A stretch of DNA of 22,767 nucleotides, from positions 1 through 22,767 of the forward strand of contig CAJFPH010000015.1 of the NCBI GenBank assembly GCA_904398645.1, read 5' to 3'. This DNA comes from Allobutyricicoccus pentlandensis. Lineage in GTDB: Bacteria > Bacillota > Clostridia > Oscillospirales > QAMX01. The notes under the pieces are model-generated. The model had not been told where the DNA came from and did not search any database. It was given only the letters and a program-made list of their open reading frames with translations. The stretch's first letter is position 1; the number at the start of each line of letters is the position of its first letter. Both the position numbers and the translations under genes were made by a program. Shown here piece by piece: positions 7,437-15,031 of the stretch.

Positions 7437-8375
7437 TCAATCAAGCGTCAGCTTTTTGATCCGCTGTATGATTTGAAACTGTTCGCCCGGCGTATCCATG
7501 GTGCTGCAGGTCTCGTCAAATTTATAAAACTGCTTTAACAGAGGATCCGTAGTATCGTTGGGTTGAGCGGCACGCGGCGGCGTATCGAAAATCTTTGTAT
7601 AGACCTTATAAAATGTGGAGTAATCGCCAAAACCGCAGCGCCGGGCCACTTCATTGTTTGCAATGCCCGCGTGCAACAGGTGCCGCGCCCGGATCAGACG
7701 CTTAAACGTGACGTATTTCCAGAGTGTAAAACCGAGATTTTGCTTAAATATGCGGTCAAGCTGCGAACGGGAAATATATAAGTTCGCAGCAATACCGTCC
7801 GGATTTAAATCATCTTCCAGATGGTCATTGATGTATGTGATGATATCGCGCAAGAGCTTGGAACGACTGTCGGCGGGCGCATCGAAATATTCATAGTCAA
7901 AAACCCGGTTAATCTCGCTCAATATCATTGTCAGCGCGCCAAATACGGCGATTCTGCGCATATAAGTGTCCGGGACGGCCGCAATACATGCAAAACAGGA
8001 CTCAATCAGAGTGCTGTTGACTTTGCCGCGCGGAATTACGCAACCTATGCCGAGCGCACGCTCGGTAAACGGCCTGCAAATGCGGTAATCCGAATCAAAG
8101 ATATAGTAATAATAAGGGCTGAACTCCATATGATGAAATTCCGACGGAAAATCAAGCGGCGTAACTTTGTGAACCTCTGCATCGCGTGTAATCAGAATTT
8201 CACCAGGATTGACCGTGTAGGACACGCCTTCGACATTTGCCGACAGGCGGCCGGATTTACAATAAATGAGCTCGTGCGCCTCATTAATATTCAGTAAAGA
8301 GGTGTCTTCCTGCTCATTTTCGACATAATTATCGGCATATAAAAGGTATCTGTCTTTATATGCGCTTTTAAACAT
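7437..8375 (-). CDS. AraC-family transcriptional regulator
   Basis: This 312-residue regulator has an N-terminal cupin-like sensor (about 10-150, with NPGEILITRDAEVHKV) and a C-terminal AraC/XylS DNA-binding domain (about 175-270). Its two helix-turn-helix units are at about 193-214 (IAANLYISRSQLDRIFKQ) and 241-262 (NEVARRCGFGDYSTFYKVY). Proteins of this form usually sense a small ligand, often a sugar, and activate neighbouring genes. The reading frame runs on to 8504, but the start is placed at 8375. A near-perfect promoter at 8398-8426 would lie inside the longer frame, and GGTGGTGAT sits just upstream of this ATG. It is divergent from the dehydrogenase at 8759 and upstream of the APH-family gene. 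Confidence 0.92.
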   Translation of the reverse strand: MFKSAYKDRYLLYADNYVENEQEDTSLLNINEAHELIYCKSGRLSANVEGVSYTVNPGEILITRDAEVHKVTPLDFPSEFHHMEFSPYYYYIFDSDYRICRPFTERALGIGCVIPRGKVNSTLIESCFACIAAVPDTYMRRIAVFGALTMILSEINRVFDYEYFDAPADSRSKLLRDIITYINDHLEDDLNPDGIAANLYISRSQLDRIFKQNLGFTLWKYVTFKRLIRARHLLHAGIANNEVARRCGFGDYSTFYKVYTKIFDTPPRAAQPNDTTDPLLKQFYKFDETCSTMDTPGEQFQIIQRIKKLTLD

Positions 8376-8397
8376 AAGATCACCACCCAATGTGCTT

Positions 8398-8426
8398 ATT
8401 ATATCAAAAATGAATTTTATAAACAA
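8398..8426 (-). promoter_or_regulatory. Sigma-A promoter of the AraC regulator
   Basis: On the minus strand TTGTTT (8421-8426) and TATAAT (8398-8403) are 17 bp apart. Transcription should start near 8391, giving a very short leader. This decides the start codon of the regulator. Confidence 0.85.
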
Positions 8427-8548
8427 TACATAGGGTGCGGCGAATTGTGCCTCCGGCCGTTGATCCGGCATCCTTACATATATGACGTCTTTTCCCGTTA
8501 CCACACGTTAAAACGGCGCCGGCCCTGGCGGCGCAAGGCGGTTCTGAT

Positions 8549-8590
8549 ATTTTCAAATGTTTTAAAAAAGAAGGCATATAGTTTGAAAAT
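8549..8590. promoter_or_regulatory. 9-bp inverted repeat, candidate operator
   Basis: ATTTTCAAA (8549-8557) and TTTGAAAAT (8582-8590) are perfect inverted copies. Their centres are 33 bp apart, about three helical turns. They lie in the 383-bp region between two divergent promoters, ending 44 bp before the dehydrogenase -35 box. The position suits an activator such as the adjacent AraC protein, though that family more often uses direct repeats. The remainder of 8427-8634 shows no gene and a moderately GC-rich segment near 8510-8540. Confidence 0.4.
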
Positions 8591-8634
8591 TTCACTGTGA
8601 TTGCTTTTTTGTTATGTTAAAAGGCCAGTTTTTC

Positions 8635-8663
8635 TTGCTTTCGCTCTTTTATGATACTATAAT
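8635..8663 (+). promoter_or_regulatory. Sigma-A promoter of the dehydrogenase
   Basis: TTGCTT (8635-8640) and TATAAT (8658-8663) are separated by 17 bp. The leader to the ATG at 8759 is about 90 nt. Confidence 0.8.
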
Positions 8664-8758
8664 GGGGCTACATTTCATGTACATCCTTGTGTGTCCAGAT
8701 ATCGGAAGCACAGTCCTTTTGCCGGGACATATTGAGAAAAATGTTGGGAGGTTCGATC

Positions 8759-9658
8759 ATGAGAAATGGAAAAGTGGCGCTTGTAACGGGGTCCTCTACG
8801 GGTATCGGTGCTGCCGTTGCCAGGGCGCTGGCGCGCGACGGTTATGATATTGCGCTGCACTATAACCGTTCTCCGGAACGTGCGCAGGGCGTTTGCGAGG
8901 AAATTCAGGCGATGGGGGTCCGTACCTGCCTGCTGCACGGAGATACCTCTGATGTGGAAGTCCCGCGCCGCCTCGTGCGGGAAACGGTCGAAAAACTGGG
9001 AAGGCTTGACGTGGACGTCAATAACGCAGGCATTACACGCTTCCAGACGCTGCGGGAAATTACTGCTGAAACCATGGACAGCATGTATTATTTAAATTAC
9101 CGCGGCATGATACTCGGCGCGTCGGAAGCCGCAAAATATATGGTGGAAAACGGCGTGCAGGGGTCGATTATTTTCAATACGTCCATTCGCGGTTTTGCAC
9201 CCCACTCTAATGACGGCGTGTATGGCGGCCTGAAGGCCGGACTTAACCGCACCATTCAATCGTTTGCTATTGATCTGGGCCGCTATGGAATCCGCGTTAA
9301 CGGTTTTTCCCCCGGCGTGACGAATGTGCGCAGCCCAAAGGCCGAGGATGAAGAAGCAAACCCCTTCTATCGCAACTCGCCAAAGTTTATTCCGCTCCGC
9401 CGCAATGGTTATGCGGAAGATATGGGAGACGTTGTATCGTTTTTGGCGTCTGAGAAGGCGTCCTATATTACAGGACAGGTGATTTGTGTAGACGGCGGTC
9501 TTTCCATTGTCGGCGGCGCAGAGCATATCGCGGACCTTTTTGACGCCTATGATGTCAAGGACATTGCCGATACCTATGTTTCGCAGGAGGAATGGCAGCG
9601 GCAGCGTGCGGAGTTTAACGATTATATGACCAGGAAATATGGAAATTACCAGCACTGA
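8759..9658 (+). CDS. Short-chain dehydrogenase/reductase (SDR)
   Basis: This 299-residue classical SDR is an NAD(P)-dependent oxidoreductase. The Rossmann cofactor motif is TGSSTGIG (10-17) and the structural NNAG is at 88-91. The catalytic tetrad is N113, S142, Y155 and K159 (YGGLK), and CVDGG sits near the end. About 45 extra charged residues follow the usual SDR end (from about 255), which are not typical of the FabG-type core. The substrate is unknown. A sugar or polyol is plausible given the AraC regulator on one side and solute-binding proteins on the other, but that is inference. The ATG at 8759 is chosen over an upstream in-frame ATG at 8687 because GGGAGG lies 8 bases before it and the cofactor motif begins at the expected distance. 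Confidence 0.92.
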   Translation: MRNGKVALVTGSSTGIGAAVARALARDGYDIALHYNRSPERAQGVCEEIQAMGVRTCLLHGDTSDVEVPRRLVRETVEKLGRLDVDVNNAGITRFQTLREITAETMDSMYYLNYRGMILGASEAAKYMVENGVQGSIIFNTSIRGFAPHSNDGVYGGLKAGLNRTIQSFAIDLGRYGIRVNGFSPGVTNVRSPKAEDEEANPFYRNSPKFIPLRRNGYAEDMGDVVSFLASEKASYITGQVICVDGGLSIVGGAEHIADLFDAYDVKDIADTYVSQEEWQRQRAEFNDYMTRKYGNYQH

Positions 9659-9912
9659 ACCGTGATGCCTGCGATGATGTCCCTGTTCCGAAAAGGCCCG
9701 GATGGGGAACCGGCATGAGCCGGTTATGCAATTGATTTGCAAAAATATTATGAAAATATGCTAAAAATATTTCAAAAAGTCACAGAAGGGGAGTGCTTTG
9801 GAAAACTGGGAAATAACGTCCATATTTTTGATTTTACTAAGAAAAAAATACACAAATTATATGCATTTTGTTTTGAAAAACTTTTATTGAATAGAAAAAG
9901 AAGTGGGAAGAA

Positions 9913-9932
9913 TTGCGCAACTTGTTGTGCAA
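9913..9932. promoter_or_regulatory. Palindromic repeat, candidate operator of the first binding-protein gene
   Basis: TTGCGCAA (9913-9920) and TTGTGCAA (9925-9932) are separated by 4 bp. The first unit is self-complementary and the second nearly so, so the whole element can be read as a tandem or as an inverted repeat. It ends 14 bp upstream of the -35 box, a typical site for a regulator. No regulator is assigned. Confidence 0.5.
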
Positions 9933-9946
9933 TGAAGTAGTTGTTA

Positions 9947-9975
9947 TTGATTTTTTGTGAATTTGGGAATATAAT
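9947..9975 (+). promoter_or_regulatory. Sigma-A promoter of the first binding-protein gene
   Basis: TTGATT (9947-9952) and TATAAT (9970-9975) are separated by 17 bp. The leader to the ATG at 10057 is about 75 nt and ends in a strong AGGGAGG. Confidence 0.75.
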
Positions 9976-10056
9976 AGACATGCTCTAATTCATTTAGACG
10001 GCGGAAATAGCCGTTTGAAATGAAGAAAACCGATTGAAAGATTAGGGAGGAAAGGT

Positions 10057-11925
10057 ATGAACACGAAACGTCTGTTTGCCTTGCTCATCGCGGTTTTCAT
10101 GCTGATTGCGCTTTTCAGCGCATGTGCGACGGATGAAGACACGAATGATGACCAGGCGAATGTCGGAACCGATGGGGACGACACAGCAAATACCGGAAAT
10201 GAAGGCGATGATGCAAACGATGCCCCGCCAGAGGGAGAAAAGCGCTCTATCGAGTGGCTTGGCAACCAGGGCGCCAACACGTATGCAACCGCCGAGGAAG
10301 CCAGAGACAATAATTTTGCCACTTATGAGGCGCTGATGGATCTGGTGACCGAAGACTACAATCTGGACTACACCTGGACCATTATTTACAGCGACGCCTA
10401 TCTGACAACGCTCAGCGGCTATATCGCTGCCAATACACTCCCGGATATGTTCTGCACCCGTGAGATTCTCGACGATACGACGATGAATCAGCTGATTGAA
10501 GCCGGAAGACTTGCTTCTGTCGATGATATTCTGGAGTATTCCGACGGATCTTCCAAGAGCTATTATAACACCGATGGACAGCTTTTGTACCTGAAAGCGT
10601 TTGCAACGGTTGCGGACGGCAACTGGTACTATGTACCGCTGCCCAACACCACCGGCTCTTCTTTCGATTTCTCCAACTCCAAGTATGATCTGCGTGCCAA
10701 TGGTCAGATCCACGGCGCTTATTCCGTGTGCGTCCGTCAGGACTGGCTGGACAAGCTGAGTCTTTCCATGCCGTCGACTACCGATGAATTCCATCAGATG
10801 CTGCTGACTTTCCAGGAGCAGGATGCGAACGGAAACGGCACGGCGGATGAGAGATACATCGGCCTGCTGGGAAGCGACTTCCAGACAACCGGTGTTGGCC
10901 AGTGGTTCGGCCTGCCGTACATGGACTTCATCGAAGATCCGGCTACCGGCGTGATTGAAGTTTCCTGCCTGACCAAAGGCTACAAAGAGTTCTGTGATTA
11001 CATGGCTTCGCTTTATGCGGACAACCTGGTGTATGTTGAGGGTACGCATCCCTGGGGCAATGCGACTGAAATCGGCGCCAATACGGTTGCCGCAATCGGT
11101 ATGATGCCGTCGAACCTGCAGTTCTGGAACACCGGCGATCCGAATAGCATGTATATGCCGATGCCGATCGTGCAGGCTGTGGAAGGCGTTGAGCCGCGTC
11201 TGCTGATTCAGGAATCCGAAGCTGCATTTGTCGGTTTCTCCTTCTCCGTGGATTGTGACTATCAGGCTGCCGGTACCTTTATGGACTTCCTGACTTGCCA
11301 GGATACTTATATGATCTTCAAGTTCGGTATTGAAGGTACGGCTTGGGACTGGAACGAGGACGGCACGATTACTTCTTATACGCTGGATGAGGGCGATCTT
11401 GAGAGCTACGGTTCTGCGCAGACCTACTGGCTGGGTAACAACGCGTTCCCGATCAACGGCGGTCACCATGGTAACCTATGGGGCGTCCCGCAGGCGACCT
11501 ATGATGACATCGACGAGGCTCTTGCAGCCGGCGAGCCGTATACCGAGGAAAATCAGACTCGTGAGAGCTGGCAGGAGCAGCACGGTGTTGGTTCTGACGT
11601 TATCTCCGGCGCTGAGCAGATGCTTCTCCTTCTGAAGGAGTTCGGCGTTGACAACTATCATCCGACTGCCTACTATTCCTACACGACGATGGCAACCAAT
11701 GAAGAAGCCGCCATCATCGCGCAGTATGAGACGGAGCTGAAGACTTATCTGCTTGAAATGACGACGAATATGATTGTCGGTTCCACTTCCACCGACACCA
11801 TTGACGAGCAGGTACAGTTTGCTTATGACAACCTGGGTCTCCAGGAGTATATCAATGTCATGCAGGCACGTGTCAACCGTTATCTTGAGGCGATTGGCCG
11901 CGAACCTGTTGAAATCAACGAGTAA
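10057..11925 (+). CDS. ABC transporter solute-binding lipoprotein (copy 1)
   Basis: This 622-residue exported lipoprotein has a Lys/Arg N-terminus, a hydrophobic core and the lipobox LFSAC with lipidated C23. About 40 residues rich in Asp, Asn, Gly and Thr follow as a surface spacer. The mature part resembles large extracellular solute-binding proteins of the LplA/UgpB group (type 1 sugar importers, usually fed by CUT1 permeases). Segments such as YVPLPNTTGSS, VCVRQDWLDKLSLSMP, WGNATEIGANTVAAIGMMP and YYSYTTMAT are shared with its neighbour. The ligand is unknown, though a carbohydrate is the usual one for the group. No permease or ATPase gene is in the window, so it must share a transporter encoded elsewhere. 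AGGGAGG lies 6 bases before the ATG. Confidence 0.88.
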   Translation: MNTKRLFALLIAVFMLIALFSACATDEDTNDDQANVGTDGDDTANTGNEGDDANDAPPEGEKRSIEWLGNQGANTYATAEEARDNNFATYEALMDLVTEDYNLDYTWTIIYSDAYLTTLSGYIAANTLPDMFCTREILDDTTMNQLIEAGRLASVDDILEYSDGSSKSYYNTDGQLLYLKAFATVADGNWYYVPLPNTTGSSFDFSNSKYDLRANGQIHGAYSVCVRQDWLDKLSLSMPSTTDEFHQMLLTFQEQDANGNGTADERYIGLLGSDFQTTGVGQWFGLPYMDFIEDPATGVIEVSCLTKGYKEFCDYMASLYADNLVYVEGTHPWGNATEIGANTVAAIGMMPSNLQFWNTGDPNSMYMPMPIVQAVEGVEPRLLIQESEAAFVGFSFSVDCDYQAAGTFMDFLTCQDTYMIFKFGIEGTAWDWNEDGTITSYTLDEGDLESYGSAQTYWLGNNAFPINGGHHGNLWGVPQATYDDIDEALAAGEPYTEENQTRESWQEQHGVGSDVISGAEQMLLLLKEFGVDNYHPTAYYSYTTMATNEEAAIIAQYETELKTYLLEMTTNMIVGSTSTDTIDEQVQFAYDNLGLQEYINVMQARVNRYLEAIGREPVEINE

Positions 11926-11931
11926 TTTTGT

Positions 11932-11975
11932 AAAAACTCCCTGTGCATGATTTGCACAGGGGGTTTTTATTTTTT
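11932..11975 (+). terminator. Rho-independent terminator after copy 1
   Basis: Arms 11932-11947 and 11953-11968 pair over 16 bp with one T-G wobble (core CCCTGTGCA/TGCACAGGG) around a 5-nt loop, and a T-run follows. It begins 7 bases past the stop codon. Confidence 0.95.
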
Positions 11976-12242
11976 GCTATAGGAAAGGAATGGCTGCGTG
12001 TTTTTCAAACACTTTTGCCGTTTCTTGTTATCCGGAATTGCGAGGAAAAAATCTTGGAAGTTTTCTCATAATTTAGCGAATATCGTAATTATTTGCGTGA
12101 CGGAACCAAATTTCTTGTTAAATATTTAATTTTCTTATTGACATTTTAATAATTTATTGATATAATTTAAACATGTATTCACTAATATTTCATAAGTGGG
12201 TACTATCCCTGAAAGGGAAATTAAAAACAAGGAGGAAAAGGT
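11976..12242 (+). other. AT-rich intergenic region between the two binding-protein genes
   Basis: No gene is visible. The region holds small imperfect inverted repeats: GTGTTT-TTC-AAACAC at about 11998-12012, and GCGAATA (12076-12082) with TATTTGC (12090-12096). The second of these lies about 42 bp upstream of the -35 box and may be a regulatory site. The right end holds the promoter and leader of copy 2, with a small TCCCT-GAA-AGGGA hairpin just before the AAGGAGG at 12229-12235. Confidence 0.6.
12138..12166 (+). promoter_or_regulatory. Perfect-consensus sigma-A promoter of the second binding-protein gene
   Basis: TTGACA (12138-12143) and TATAAT (12161-12166) match consensus at all 12 positions with a 17-bp spacer. 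Transcription should start near 12173 and give a leader of about 70 nt. Confidence 0.92.
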
Positions 12243-14117
12243 ATGAACAAAAAACGCATCTTCGCACTGTTCATCGCCGTATTCATGCTGCTTGCACTTT
12301 TCAGCGCGTGCGCGACGGACGAAGGCGGCACGGACGACGATCAGTCCGACACTTCGAATGTCGATAATGCCGGCGACGACGCCAATACCGGCGACGAAGC
12401 AAATGGCGGTGACAACCCGGTCGAAACGGAAAGGGTTGCGCTGGAGTATCTCGGTACTTATGACGACGAGTACACCAACGAAGAAATCGAGGAATTTGAA
12501 ACATTCAAGCAAATCTATGATATTGTTAGTAATATCTATAACATTGATTATACCTATACCTGCGTCTACAGCGAGGCGTATCTGAATACGTTAAACGGCT
12601 TAATCGCAGGCGGCACCCTCCCCGACTGTTTCAATACCCGCGAGGTGCTCTCGGATCAGCAGATTCTGCAGATGATCGAAGGAGGAAGCCTGGCTTCCAT
12701 GGACGAGATTCTGGAGTATTCCGACGGTTCCGCCAGAGGCTATTATAATGATGAAGATGCGCTTTTGTACCTGAAAGCGTATGCGACCGTTGACGACGGC
12801 AACTGGTACTATGTGCCGCTGCCAAACAGCACGGGCTCCTCTCTGGATTTCTCCACCAATGAGTATGACACGCGTGCAAACGGACAGATCCACGGTGCGT
12901 ATTCCGTGTGCGTCCGTCAGGACTGGCTGGATAAGCTGGGTCTTTCCATGCCGGCGACTACGGATGAATTTTATCAGGCAATTAAGGCTTTCCAGGATGA
13001 AGATATTAACGGTAACGGTTCCGCCGATGAGCGTTACGTTGGCCTGCTGGGAAGCGACTTCCAGACTTCCGGCGTAGGCCAGTGGTTCGGCCTGCCGTAT
13101 ACGGACTTTATTGAGGATCCGTCTACCGGCGTGATTGAGGTTTCAGCACTGTCAGGCGGCTATGCGGAATTCTGTACGTATATGAACATGCTGTATAATG
13201 ATAACCTTGTCTACGTCGAGGGTACACATCCTTGGGGTAACGGAACTACGGTTGCGGCAAACGTCGTTTCTGCAATCGGTATGATGCCGTCGAACCTGCA
13301 GTTCTGGGACACCGGTGATCCGGAAGGCTATTATATGCCGATGCCGATCGTGCAAGCCGTGGAAGGTGTAGAGCCGCGCCTGTTGATCTAGGAATCTCTG
13401 GCGTTCTTTACAGGATTTTCCTTTGCCTCTACCTGTGATTATCAGGCTGCCGGAAGCTTTATGGACTTCCTCTGCCGCGAAGACGTCTTTATGCTGTTCC
13501 GTTACGGCGTAGAGGGTGTTGCGTGGGACTATGACGAGAACGGCGATTTCGTCCAGTATGTCATCAATGATGAGGATGAACTGCACAGCTATGGCGCTGC
13601 GGGTACATATTGGCTTACCAATACTCTGTTCCCGATTAACGGCGCACATCATGGTAACCTCTGGGCCCCGATTAAGAACGTATACGACAATGCGCAGGAT
13701 GCTCTTGATGCCGGCGAGCCCTATGCCCAGGATAACCAGACCATTGAATCCTGGCGTGAAACAAACGCCGCTGCCGGACGCCCTGTCACCGATACCATGA
13801 TTGCCGGATCTGAGCAGATGCTGTATTATGTCCTTGATAATCCGAATTACCGTCCGACCGCCTATTATTCGTATACCACCATGGCGACGTCTGACGAAGC
13901 CGAGATCATTGCTACCTACGATACCGATCTGAAGACCTTCCTGCGTGAGCTGACGACGGGTATCATCACCGGTGCGACGTCCGTGGATGCGATTGACGAG
14001 CAGATTCAGTTTGCATATGATAACCTGGGCCTCCAGGAGTATATCAATGCAATGCAGGCTCGCGTAAATCGTTATCTGGAGACCCTCGGCCGTGATACGG
14101 TAGAGATCGCGGAGTAA
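12243..14117 (+). pseudogene. Solute-binding lipoprotein (copy 2), interrupted by one in-frame TAG
   Basis: This is a tandem paralogue of the preceding gene: the same signal peptide and lipobox (LFSAC, C23), an acidic spacer, and the same binding-protein fold with long identical stretches. Codon 383 (13389-13391) is TAG where copy 1 has CAG (Gln) in the segment LLI-Q-ES. A single C-to-T change explains it. On both sides the frame is open and aligns with copy 1 with no frameshift (242 codons remain, ending in YLETLGRDTVEIAE). If read as a stop, it yields a 382-residue lipoprotein lacking the C-terminal part. The next in-frame ATG is at 13461 and would give a cytoplasmic fragment without a signal peptide. 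Recent nonsense mutation, base-call error or suppression are all possible. The gene keeps AAGGAGG, a consensus promoter and a terminator. Confidence 0.85.
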
Positions 14118-14160
14118 GGTTTAGCTTTCAGGGATATCATATCCTTAAAAATAAGAAAAA

Positions 14161-14192
14161 CAGACCCGGTTTTATTCCGGGTCTGCTTTTTT
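14161..14192 (+). terminator. Rho-independent terminator after copy 2
   Basis: CAGACCCGG (14161-14169) and CCGGGTCTG (14177-14185) form a 9-bp GC-rich stem around TTTTATT. CTTTTTT follows, and an A-run precedes it. Confidence 0.95.
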
Positions 14193-14277
14193 ACTGCCGG
14201 TGCCTGCCGTGACCTGTGACCACACCGCAAGCAAACCGACGCTACTGAACCTGCGAAGAACCGACGGACATCATAAG

Positions 14278-14304
14278 AAAGTCTCCCGGTAGCCGGGAGA
14301 CTTT
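14278..14304. terminator. Terminator hairpin of the nfeD-floA operon
   Basis: The 12-bp arms AAAGTCTCCCGG (14278-14289) and CCGGGAGACTTT (14293-14304) enclose only TAG. It lies 27 bases beyond the stop of the last minus-strand gene. The T-run is better on the plus side (TTTTCC) than the minus side (CTTTCTTAT), so it may work both ways. Confidence 0.75.
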
Positions 14305-14331
14305 TCCGTATCTGGTTTTACAGCGTGAATG

Positions 14332-14547
14332 CTATTTTCGCGAGAAACGATGCTTCAGATAGGCACCGAGTCCCTCGGACGCAATCTCGTATCTTACTGC
14401 GCGCCGTTTGGCGCGCCGGCGTACCTTGCGCTCCGTGTCGCGATTTGGAAGCCCAATCTGGTTGGCCTTCCGTGCGTTTAAAGTAGATAGAAGCTGAATC
14501 CCTTGCTGCTGATCTTGAAACCATTTGAATTCAATACCACCGGGCAT
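14332..14547 (-). CDS. Small strongly basic protein of unknown function
   Basis: I do not recognise this 71-residue protein. A near-ideal AGGAGGTG (14554-14561) lies 6 bases before the ATG and supports real translation. The first third (MPGGIEFKWFQDQQQG) is mixed. From about residue 25 the protein becomes very basic, with RKVRRRAKRRAVRY at about 40-53 and a KHRFSRK tail, which suggests nucleic-acid or ribosome contact. It has no signal peptide or membrane segment. It is the last gene of the nfeD-floA operon, 45 bases after the 143-residue gene and just before the terminator. It ends in TAG. Confidence 0.7.
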   Translation of the reverse strand: MPGGIEFKWFQDQQQGIQLLSTLNARKANQIGLPNRDTERKVRRRAKRRAVRYEIASEGLGAYLKHRFSRK

Positions 14548-14592
14548 GCGTCACACCTCCTCTTTAAAGACGGAGAACGCGGCTTTTTGCTG

Positions 14593-15024
14593 TTATCTAC
14601 CTCGCCGGGAGAGCGGCGGACCAATAATTTCTGACAGGATGACTGCGCGCCGCAGTTCTGCCGCGTTCAGCTTTCCAATTGATTTTAGGGCTTTATTAGA
14701 AGGGTTCACAGAAGGCACATCTTTTTGCAGCTCGTTTTCCGGGAGCACAGACTCCTGCTGAGGCGGTTCCACAGGCAAAGACGGAGAAGGAACTGCGTCG
14801 GAAGATTCACGCTGTTCCGCACCGGCATCGAAAACAGGGTGCTCCTGTTGGACACCGGCTTCACTCTGACCTTTTCGCTGGTGCCGCAGGACAGATCCCT
14901 GCTCGTCGTTCTTAGATGGGCCAAACGTTTCACCGATAATCGTAAGGCGCTGGTTCATGGCTTTTTGCGTTTCCGAAAGCGCAGTCAGAATGCTGGGCGG
15001 AAGATATTGTTTTGGCTTCATCAT
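14593..15024 (-). CDS. Unknown 143-residue protein behind floA
   Basis: I do not recognise this protein. The N-terminal block (about 1-37, PPSILTALSETQKAMNQRL) and the C-terminal block (about 110-143, LNAAELRRAVILSEIIG) look helical and constrained. The middle (about 38-105) is a low-complexity Pro/Gln/Glu/Ser linker. No signal peptide or membrane segment is seen. The gene begins 7 bases after the floA stop, and its AGGA ribosome binding site overlaps that TAG, so translation is probably coupled to floA. Two adjacent ATGs could serve as start. It could be an adaptor of the flotillin complex, but nothing in the sequence proves that. Confidence 0.7.
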   Translation of the reverse strand: MMKPKQYLPPSILTALSETQKAMNQRLTIIGETFGPSKNDEQGSVLRHQRKGQSEAGVQQEHPVFDAGAEQRESSDAVPSPSLPVEPPQQESVLPENELQKDVPSVNPSNKALKSIGKLNAAELRRAVILSEIIGPPLSRRGR

Positions 15025-15031
15025 TCAAATC

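Larger units (their letters stand above)
9659..10056 (+). other. AT-rich intergenic region upstream of the first binding-protein gene
   Basis: About 400 bases without a credible gene. A hairpin AACCGGC-ATGA-GCCGGTT (9708-9725) follows the dehydrogenase but has no T-run, so it is a weak terminator at best. From 9737 to 9900 the sequence is very AT-rich with A-tracts. It holds a 67-codon open frame with no ribosome binding site, which I do not call. A palindromic element and a promoter at its right end are listed separately. Confidence 0.7.

Noticed and set aside
9737..9940. 67-codon frame in the AT-rich region before the first binding protein
   Set aside because: It has a Lys/Phe/Asn composition expected of AT-rich noncoding DNA. 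It has no ribosome binding site and ends close to the putative operator and promoter.
10042..11469. 475-codon open frame on the minus strand
   Set aside because: It lies antisense to the first binding-protein gene, lacks a family resemblance and a ribosome binding site, and is explained by codon bias of the sense gene.
13389..13391. TAG reassigned to glutamine across the genome
   Set aside because: The amidase (5781-5783), floA (15032-15034) and the 71-residue gene (14332-14334) end in TAG at natural protein ends next to terminators or following genes. No other internal TAG is seen in conserved genes.
14193..14277. Possible tRNA or small RNA between the convergent terminators
   Set aside because: No cloverleaf arms or TTCGA-like T-loop could be formed. 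It appears to be a plain spacer.
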